Shown here piece by piece: positions 58,933 through 64,000 of a DNA stretch of 64,000 nt; the first letter of the stretch is position 1, and each line of letters begins with the position of its first letter. The notes under the pieces are model-generated. The model was not told the origin of the DNA and did no database searches. It worked only from the letters and a program-made list of their open reading frames with translations. The DNA comes from Solirubrobacteraceae bacterium (GTDB lineage: Bacteria; Actinomycetota; Thermoleophilia; Solirubrobacterales; Solirubrobacteraceae). Location: positions 1 through 64,000 of the forward strand of contig JAPSGI010000017.1 in NCBI GenBank assembly GCA_031177685.1, given 5' to 3'. Made by a program: the position numbers and the translations under genes.

Positions 58933-59906
58933 CGGATGTAGACCGGCGTCCCGATCCGCACCCAGCGATACAGGCGGATCACGTCGCGCGGGTACATGCG
59001 GATGCAGCCGTGGGAGGCGGCGCCGCCGATCGACCACGGGTTGTTGGTCCCGTGGAAGCCGACCGCGCCGGTGATCCCGATCCAGCGGGCGACGAGCGGG
59101 TTGCCCGGGGCGCCGCCGGGGATCGTCTGGCCGGCCAGGCTGCCCGCCCACGACGAGTTGGGGACCGACCACGCGGGGTTGACGACCTTGGAGAGGACGC
59201 GGAACAGCCCGGTCGGCGTCGGGTAGCCCGGCTGCCCGACCGCCACGCGGTAGGTCCGGATCAGGCGCAGGTGGTTGAACAGCCGCGCCCGGCGGCCGGC
59301 GCGCGACACGGTGACGATCGGGCCGGTGATGGCGCGCAGGCGGCGCTCGTCGACCCGCGGCTTGACCGGTTGGGTGTAGGCGCGCAGCAGGCGCGGCGCG
59401 GTCCACGAGCGCAGTGCGGACGCGATACGGTCCTCCAGGTGCGCCGGCTTGGCCAGCTTGCGCCCGGGACGGGGCCGCGAGGCTCGCAGCCGCCGCACGC
59501 CGTAGAGCACGCGCGAGTTGCGCGGCGCCACGTAGGCGCCCCGCCGCACGCGTCCCAGCAGCTTTGGGGCAGCTGACCGCATCTGCGTCGGGACCACGGC
59601 GATCCGGGCCCCGGCGGGCGCGCGCAGCGCACGGCCCACGAGCAGGCCGACCTTCACGGAGACCCCGGCGTCGCGCGGCAGGACCGAGAAGCGCTTGGCC
59701 CCCACCGCCACCACGAGGCGCCGGGCCAGCGGCTCGGCGATCCGCTCGCGCACGACCGCGGTCGCCTGCGCGCGCGTGAGCCCGCCGACCGGCACGTCAC
59801 CCACGGTCACGTCGGGCGCGACGACCGCGGATGGCGAGGCCGCGAGCGCGGAGGCGGGCACGACGGCCATGCCGAGCACGGCGGCGACCGCCACGAGCGC
59901 CCTCAC
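58929..59906 (-). CDS. L,D-transpeptidase (YkuD domain)
   Basis: 325 residues from GTG59906, overlapping the nitrilase stop by 4 nt. Signal peptide RALVAVAAVLGMAVVPASALA. A peptidoglycan-binding-like region (residues ~30-195) precedes the YkuD catalytic domain: GITGAVGFHGTNNPWSIGG and ASHGCIRM, with His and nucleophilic Cys. Forms 3-3 cross-links in peptidoglycan or attaches proteins. An S/T-rich anchor is absent, so it is probably periplasmic or secreted. Confidence 0.9.
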   Translation of the reverse strand: MRALVAVAAVLGMAVVPASALAASPSAVVAPDVTVGDVPVGGLTRAQATAVVRERIAEPLARRLVVAVGAKRFSVLPRDAGVSVKVGLLVGRALRAPAGARIAVVPTQMRSAAPKLLGRVRRGAYVAPRNSRVLYGVRRLRASRPRPGRKLAKPAHLEDRIASALRSWTAPRLLRAYTQPVKPRVDERRLRAITGPIVTVSRAGRRARLFNHLRLIRTYRVAVGQPGYPTPTGLFRVLSKVVNPAWSVPNSSWAGSLAGQTIPGGAPGNPLVARWIGITGAVGFHGTNNPWSIGGAASHGCIRMYPRDVIRLYRWVRIGTPVYIR

Positions 59907-60868
59907 CGCGCCTGTCCGTCCGCGTCGGGAGGGGGCGCCTCGGCGGGTGTCGCAGCGGACGGACCGGCCGGCACCAGCCCGCCCAGCACGTCCTCGCGCG
60001 CGTAGTGCCCCACGGCGTCGAACCAGCGCTTGGCGTGCAGGCCCTGGCGCAGGTCGCAGTCCGCCACGACCATGCCCTCCTCGCCGTACAGCGGCCCCGC
60101 CACGACGTTGCCCCAAGTCGGCTCCACGATCGCCGCCCCGCCGCGGCCGAAGACCTCAACGTCGGGCAGCTCGAGCGGGAAGTCGTCCGGGAAGGCGTCG
60201 CGCGGGATGTACTGGGGAACCGACACCACGAAGGCCCCGGACTCGATCGCGACGTGGCGCATGGTGGCCAGCCACCCGTCGCTGTCGTCCGCGGTGGGGG
60301 CGACCCAGATCTGCGGCCCGCCCCGGTAGACGGCGTAGCGCGCCAGCGGCATCCGGTTCTCCCAGCAGATCAACCCGCCGACGCGTCCCAGCGGCGTGTC
60401 CACCGGCGCGAGGTCGTCGCCGGCGCCGATGCCGTGGAACAGGCGCTCCTGCATGGTCGGCATCAGCTTGCGATGGCGGTGCAGCAGCCCGCCGGGGCCG
60501 ATCAGCAGCATCGTGTTGTACAGCGTGCCGGGCCGCTGGGACTCGCGCTCGTTGACGCCGATCACGCAGTGCAGGTCGAGCTTGCGGCACGTCTGCGCCA
60601 GGCGGTCGACGAGCGGGCCCGGGACGTCCACCGAGGACTCCCACAGGCGCTCCCACAGCTCGTCGGAGCCGCCGAACGAGGCCGCCCGGCGCGCCCACGC
60701 GTTGGACGGGTACAGCGACACGAACGTCTCGGGCAGCACGGCCAGGCGGGCGCCGTCGGCCGCCGCGCGCTCCAGCAGCGCGAGCGCTTTGTCCACGGTG
60801 GCCTCGGCGTCCAGGATCGCCGGAGTGGCCTGGATCGCGGCGATGCGCACGGTCTGCAGCGTCGGCAT
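59903..60868 (-). CDS. Carbon-nitrogen hydrolase (nitrilase family)
   Basis: 321 residues. Glu-Lys-Cys triad: LPETFVSLYP (Glu), HRHRKLMPTMQERL (Lys) and GLICWENRMPLAR (Cys). The sequence is close to plant/bacterial nitrilases proper rather than amidases (LYPSNAW, GAGDDL). The C-terminal ~30 residues are Pro/Ala-rich. Converts nitriles to acids or cyanoalanine-type substrates; the physiological substrate is unknown. It lies between pepQ and the L,D-transpeptidase. Confidence 0.9.
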   Translation of the reverse strand: MPTLQTVRIAAIQATPAILDAEATVDKALALLERAAADGARLAVLPETFVSLYPSNAWARRAASFGGSDELWERLWESSVDVPGPLVDRLAQTCRKLDLHCVIGVNERESQRPGTLYNTMLLIGPGGLLHRHRKLMPTMQERLFHGIGAGDDLAPVDTPLGRVGGLICWENRMPLARYAVYRGGPQIWVAPTADDSDGWLATMRHVAIESGAFVVSVPQYIPRDAFPDDFPLELPDVEVFGRGGAAIVEPTWGNVVAGPLYGEEGMVVADCDLRQGLHAKRWFDAVGHYAREDVLGGLVPAGPSAATPAEAPPPDADGQAR

Positions 60869-60886
60869 GGGGCGAGGATACGGCCG

Positions 60887-61963
60887 TCAGGCGACCGTGA
60901 CGAAATCCTTGGAAATGGAGCTGAGCACCTCCGCCCCGTCGGGCCTCACGACGACGAGGTCCTCGATGCGCACGCCGAAGCGGCCGGGCAGGTAGATCCC
61001 GGGCTCCACGGTCACCACGTTGCCCGCCTGCAGCGGCGCCTCGCCGGCCTTGGACAGCCGCGGCTCCTCGTGGACTTCCATGCCCACGCCGTGCCCGAGG
61101 CCGTGGCCGAAGCGCTCGCCGTAGCCCGCCTGGGCGATCGCGTCGCGCGCGACGGCGTCCACCTCGCGCCCGGTGGGTCCCGCCCGCACGGCGCCCAGCC
61201 CCGCCTCCTGGGCGCACCGGACCACCTCGTAGACCTCCTCGGCCTCCCCCTCGACCTCACCCGTGGCGAATGTGCGCGTGCAGTCCGAGCAGTACCCGTC
61301 GAGCTCGGCGCCCCAGTCCACGACCACCAGCGTGCCGGCCGGGATCTCCAGGTCGCGCGGGTCGGCGTGCGGCAGCGCGCCGTGCGCGCCGGCCGCGACG
61401 ATCGGCGGGAAGCTCGGGCGCTGGGCGCCGCGGTGGCGCATCTCGTCCTCCAGCGCCAGCGCGAACGCGCGCTCGGTCCGGCCGGCCAATCCATCCTCGA
61501 GCACGGCTCGCAGCGCCTCGTCGGCCAGCTGCGCGGCGGCGCGGATGCGCGCCAACTCGCCGGCGTCCTTGACGGCGCGCAGGCGCTCGACCAGGCCGCC
61601 GGCCGCGACCAGCTCGACGCCCTCCAGCGCCGCGGCCAGGCGTCCGTGGTCGCGCACCGAGAGGTGTGCGTCGTCGAACCCCAGGCGCAGCGGGCGGTGT
61701 TCCGGCAGCACCTCGCCGATCCCGTCCAGCAGGTCGCGCTGGCCCTCGCGGCGCTCGAAGGCCTCCCCCACCTCCGCCGCGGCGCGCTCCACGTAGCGGA
61801 AGTCGGTGACGAACGTGCCCCGACCGCCGGCGTCCACCACGGCCAGGCCGTTGGTGCCGCCGAACCCGGTCAGCCAGCGCAGGTTCACCGGCTCGCGGAC
61901 CAGCAGCGCGTCGAGCTCGCGCTCCGCGGCCAGCTGCGCCAGCCGCGCGGCGCGGTCGCTCAC
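60887..61963 (-). CDS. pepQ: Xaa-Pro dipeptidase/aminopeptidase (M24)
   Basis: 358 residues from GTG61963. Creatinase-like N-domain, then pita-bread metallopeptidase ligands: VVVDWGAELDGYCSDCTRTF (two Asp), FGHGLGHGVGMEVHE (His), TVEPGIY (Glu), RIEDLVVV (Glu). Cleaves Xaa-Pro bonds. GTG overlaps the aroQ stop by 4 nt. In many Actinobacteria and Bacillota aroQ-pepQ-efp are contiguous; here nitrilase, LDT and an island separate pepQ from efp. Confidence 0.94.
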   Translation of the reverse strand: MSDRAARLAQLAAERELDALLVREPVNLRWLTGFGGTNGLAVVDAGGRGTFVTDFRYVERAAAEVGEAFERREGQRDLLDGIGEVLPEHRPLRLGFDDAHLSVRDHGRLAAALEGVELVAAGGLVERLRAVKDAGELARIRAAAQLADEALRAVLEDGLAGRTERAFALALEDEMRHRGAQRPSFPPIVAAGAHGALPHADPRDLEIPAGTLVVVDWGAELDGYCSDCTRTFATGEVEGEAEEVYEVVRCAQEAGLGAVRAGPTGREVDAVARDAIAQAGYGERFGHGLGHGVGMEVHEEPRLSKAGEAPLQAGNVVTVEPGIYLPGRFGVRIEDLVVVRPDGAEVLSSISKDFVTVA

Positions 61964-62400
61964 CGCGGCAGCTCCTCAACCAGGCGCGCCAGCGCCTCGC
62001 GGTAGCCCTCCACGCCGTGGCCCGCGACGCTCGCGATGCACAGGTCGCGGATCACCGACGTGCGCCGCCACTCCTCGCGGACCATGATGTCCGACAGATG
62101 GACCTCGACCGCGGGCAGCCCGGTCAGCTCCAGCGCGTCGTGGATCGCCCAGGAGTAGTGCGTCCATGCCCCGGGGTTGAGCACGATGCCGTCGGCCAGG
62201 CCCTCCAGCTTGTGCAGGCGCTCGACGAACTCGCCCTCGTGGTTGGTCTGAAAGAACTGCACGACGAGGCCCAGCTCGCGCGCGTACTCGGAGATCTTCT
62301 GCTCGAGCTGCGTGAAGGTCAGCCCGCCGTACTGCGAGGGGTCGCGACGCGCCAGCTCGCCCAGGTTGACCCCGTGCATGACCTCGACCCGGTTGCGCAT
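61960..62400 (-). CDS. aroQ: 3-dehydroquinate dehydratase, type II
   Basis: Third shikimate step, anti-dehydration of 3-dehydroquinate. 146 residues from ATG62400. EVMHGVNLGELARRDPSQYGG carries the catalytic Tyr loop, FFQTNHEGEFVERLH the Asn-His-Glu site, NPGAWTHYSWAIHDAL and EVHLSDI the substrate pocket. Usual sequence is HGPNLN; here HGVNLG. Start overlaps the aroKB stop by 1 nt. Confidence 0.95.
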   Translation of the reverse strand: MRNRVEVMHGVNLGELARRDPSQYGGLTFTQLEQKISEYARELGLVVQFFQTNHEGEFVERLHKLEGLADGIVLNPGAWTHYSWAIHDALELTGLPAVEVHLSDIMVREEWRRTSVIRDLCIASVAGHGVEGYREALARLVEELPR

Positions 62401-63938
62401 CAGCGCAACAACTCTCGCACGGCGGCCTCGATCTCCGCGTCTGGGACCTCGGCGCCCTCGCGCACGTCGCCCGGGGCCTCGACCAGCACGAACGGCACGC
62501 GGCCCTCGCCACGGCGCTTCTTGTCGCGCCGCAGCGCCTGCAGGACGTCCTGCGGCTGGACGCCCTCCAGCCGGCGCGGGAGGCCGTGCGCGGCGAGCAG
62601 CTCGGCCACCTCGGCGCGCAGCTCGTCGCGCCCGGACAGCCGCAGCGCGGCCAGCAGGCCGAGCGCCACGGCCTCGCCGTGGCGATAGCGCCCGTACCCC
62701 GCGGCGGTCTCGATCGCGTGCCCGACGGTGTGCCCGAGGTTGAGCACCTGGCGGCGGCCGGCGTCGCGCTCGTCCTGCGCGACGATCGCCAGCTTGGTGC
62801 GCGCGCAGGCCAGGATGACGTCGGGCTGCGCGGCGCCGCCCGCGCCCTCGCGCACGCGTTCCCACAGCGCGCCGCCGGCGATCAGCGCCGTCTTGACCAC
62901 CTCCGCGTAGCCGGCCGCCAGCTCCTCGGGCGGCAGCGTGAGCAGGGTCGCGGGATCCACGAGGACCGCCGACGGCTGGTGGTAGGCGCCGACGTAGTTC
63001 TTGGCCTCGGGGATGTCGACGCCGGTCTTGCCGCCGTATGCGGAGTCGACCTGCGCCACCAGCGTGGTGGGGACGTGGACCACCCGGAGGCCGCGCTGGT
63101 AGGTCGCGGCGCAGAACCCCGCGAGGTCGCCGACCACGCCGCCGCCCAGCGCGACGACGAGGTCGTCGCGCGTGGCGCCCTGCTGGGCCATGGCGCGCCA
63201 GACGCGCTCGGCGGAGGCGAGCGTCTTCGACGGCTCGCCGGGGTCCACCAGCACGCTCCCCGCGACCGGCTCGAGGTGGCGGCCGTGCAGCTCCCACACC
63301 GTGGTGTCGCTGACCGCAAAGCGCCGCCCTGCGACCGGGAACCAGCCGGTCTCCAGCAGCGCCGGACCGGCGAACACCGGGTAGTCGCCGGACGCGCTGC
63401 GCGCCCACACCATCCGCGCCCCGGCGGGCGCGTCGGCCAGCGCGAGCAGATGGGGCAGCGCGTCGGTCACCGCCCCGGGGGCGCCCGCGGGGACGATGGC
63501 GTCGGCGGCGCGCTCGTAGACGGCGTGGCGCTGCGCGTGCAGGGCCTCGAAGGCCTCGCGGTCGCGCGCCAGCGGCCGCCCCCCGGCCCGGCCCGCGCGC
63601 TCCCAGGCCGTCGCGGAGTCCACGTCCAGCCAGACCACGGTGTGCGGACCGAGCGCCTCGCACACGCGCTGCGAGCCCAGCGCGCCGCCGCCCAGCGCGA
63701 CCGGCGCGCCCTGCGCCGTCTCCAGCGCCTCCAGCACGACCGCCTCCTCGCGCGCGCGGAACGCCGCCTCGCCCTCGCGGTCGAAGAACGTCTCCAGCGG
63801 CTCGCCGAGCGCGCGCAGCAGCAGCTCGTCGGTGTCCAGCGCCTCGCGTCCCAGCGCCGCCCCGGCCGCCCGCGCCGCCGTCGACTTGCCCGCGCCCATG
63901 AAGCCGGCGAAGACCAGCGAGGGTCTTACCGCCGCCAA
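62400..63938 (-). CDS. aroKB: Fused shikimate kinase / 3-dehydroquinate synthase
   Basis: 512 residues from TTG63938. Residues ~1-165 are shikimate kinase: Walker A FAGFMGAGKSTAARA, DTDELL, RAREEAVVLEAL and VALGGGALG. Residues ~175-512 are dehydroquinate synthase: VVALGGGVVGDLAGFCAATYQRG, PTTLVAQVDSAYGGKTGVD, metal ligands in GYAEVVKTALI and LNLGHTVGHAIE. Steps two and five of the pathway on one chain; a bifunctional AroK-AroB protein. The start overlaps the end of aroC by 13 nt. Confidence 0.95.
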   Translation of the reverse strand: MAAVRPSLVFAGFMGAGKSTAARAAGAALGREALDTDELLLRALGEPLETFFDREGEAAFRAREEAVVLEALETAQGAPVALGGGALGSQRVCEALGPHTVVWLDVDSATAWERAGRAGGRPLARDREAFEALHAQRHAVYERAADAIVPAGAPGAVTDALPHLLALADAPAGARMVWARSASGDYPVFAGPALLETGWFPVAGRRFAVSDTTVWELHGRHLEPVAGSVLVDPGEPSKTLASAERVWRAMAQQGATRDDLVVALGGGVVGDLAGFCAATYQRGLRVVHVPTTLVAQVDSAYGGKTGVDIPEAKNYVGAYHQPSAVLVDPATLLTLPPEELAAGYAEVVKTALIAGGALWERVREGAGGAAQPDVILACARTKLAIVAQDERDAGRRQVLNLGHTVGHAIETAAGYGRYRHGEAVALGLLAALRLSGRDELRAEVAELLAAHGLPRRLEGVQPQDVLQALRRDKKRRGEGRVPFVLVEAPGDVREGAEVPDAEIEAAVRELLR

Positions 63939-64000
63939 TCGATGCGCTCCTTGTAGCCCTCCACGGCCGCGCGGACGTCGTCTATGTGGTCGCCGCCGAA
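63926..64000 (-). CDS. aroC: C-terminal end of probable chorismate synthase (partial)
   Basis: 24 residues to TAA63926, ending DVRAAVEGYKERIDWRR after FGGDHID. This is like the C-terminal helix of AroC (FGGD...AY.ERI), and aroC-aroK-aroB-aroQ is the standard order. The rest lies beyond the window, so the call rests mostly on context. Confidence 0.6.
   Translation of the reverse strand, partial: FGGDHIDDVRAAVEGYKERIDWRR

Overview
This is a very GC-rich (roughly 70% or more), gene-dense chromosomal window from an actinobacterial lineage. Many genes start leaderless, 6-10 nt after a TANNNT -10 box. GTG, TTG and probably CTG starts are frequent, and stop/start overlaps of 1-4 nt are common. The core block tlyA-nadK-recN-steA-mctB-pyrG-nudix-xerD matches the order I recall for Mycobacterium tuberculosis Rv1694-Rv1701. 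Fused aroK-aroB, short collagen-like secreted proteins and several lineage-type hypotheticals suggest the class Thermoleophilia (Solirubrobacterales: Solirubrobacter/Conexibacter-like). That assignment is inference; no 16S gene is present.

Layout. 1-1499: a secreted subtilisin cut by the window edge. 1566-7283: an aromatic amino acid operon on the minus strand (small ORF, chorismate mutase aroH, cupin, hisC/aromatic aminotransferase, an aromatic-rich leader peptide with attenuator-like structure, aroF, tyrA, aroA). 7393-8369: a Crp-type regulator and a STAS protein. 8470-13825: a three-subunit respiratory formate dehydrogenase whose catalytic subunit is a selenoprotein; the ORF track splits it at the in-frame UGA, which is followed by a clear bacterial SECIS hairpin. 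13.9-20.6 kb: accessory genes (four NTF2/SnoaL-like paralogues, one internally deleted, an H1-like protein, crotonase, thioredoxin-like lipoprotein, SDR, LLM oxidoreductase) and tRNA-Met. 20.6-24.9 kb: a GGDEF / degenerate HD-GYP pair that looks like one frameshifted gene, a glycosyltransferase, an HTH-HNH protein and tRNA-Asn.

24.9-36.6 kb: AI-2E transporter, then ppdK-dgt-dnaG, recO, glutaredoxin, a beta-propeller protein, mutM, deoB. 36.6-49.7 kb: the conserved xerD...tlyA block, interrupted by extra genes (peptidase, DUF3866-type, GNAT, MraY-like, a divergent methyltransferase). 51.2-55.2 kb: dxs, prenyl synthase, xseB, nusB, efp. 55.3-58.9 kb: a small accessory island (GNAT, MBL-like, Phd/VapC toxin-antitoxin, collagen-like protein, PLP enzyme). 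58.9-64 kb: L,D-transpeptidase, nitrilase, pepQ, and the upstream shikimate genes aroQ, aroKB and the tail of aroC.

The two ends of the window therefore encode complementary parts of aromatic biosynthesis: aroC/aroKB/aroQ at the right edge, and aroF/aroA plus the chorismate-to-Phe/Tyr branch at the left. The most striking regulatory finds are the putative ribosome-mediated attenuator ahead of aroF, the SECIS-bearing formate dehydrogenase, and a set of three long segmented intergenic hairpins of similar architecture. No gap of more than 300 bases without a gene occurs; no CRISPR array, IS element or rRNA was seen.
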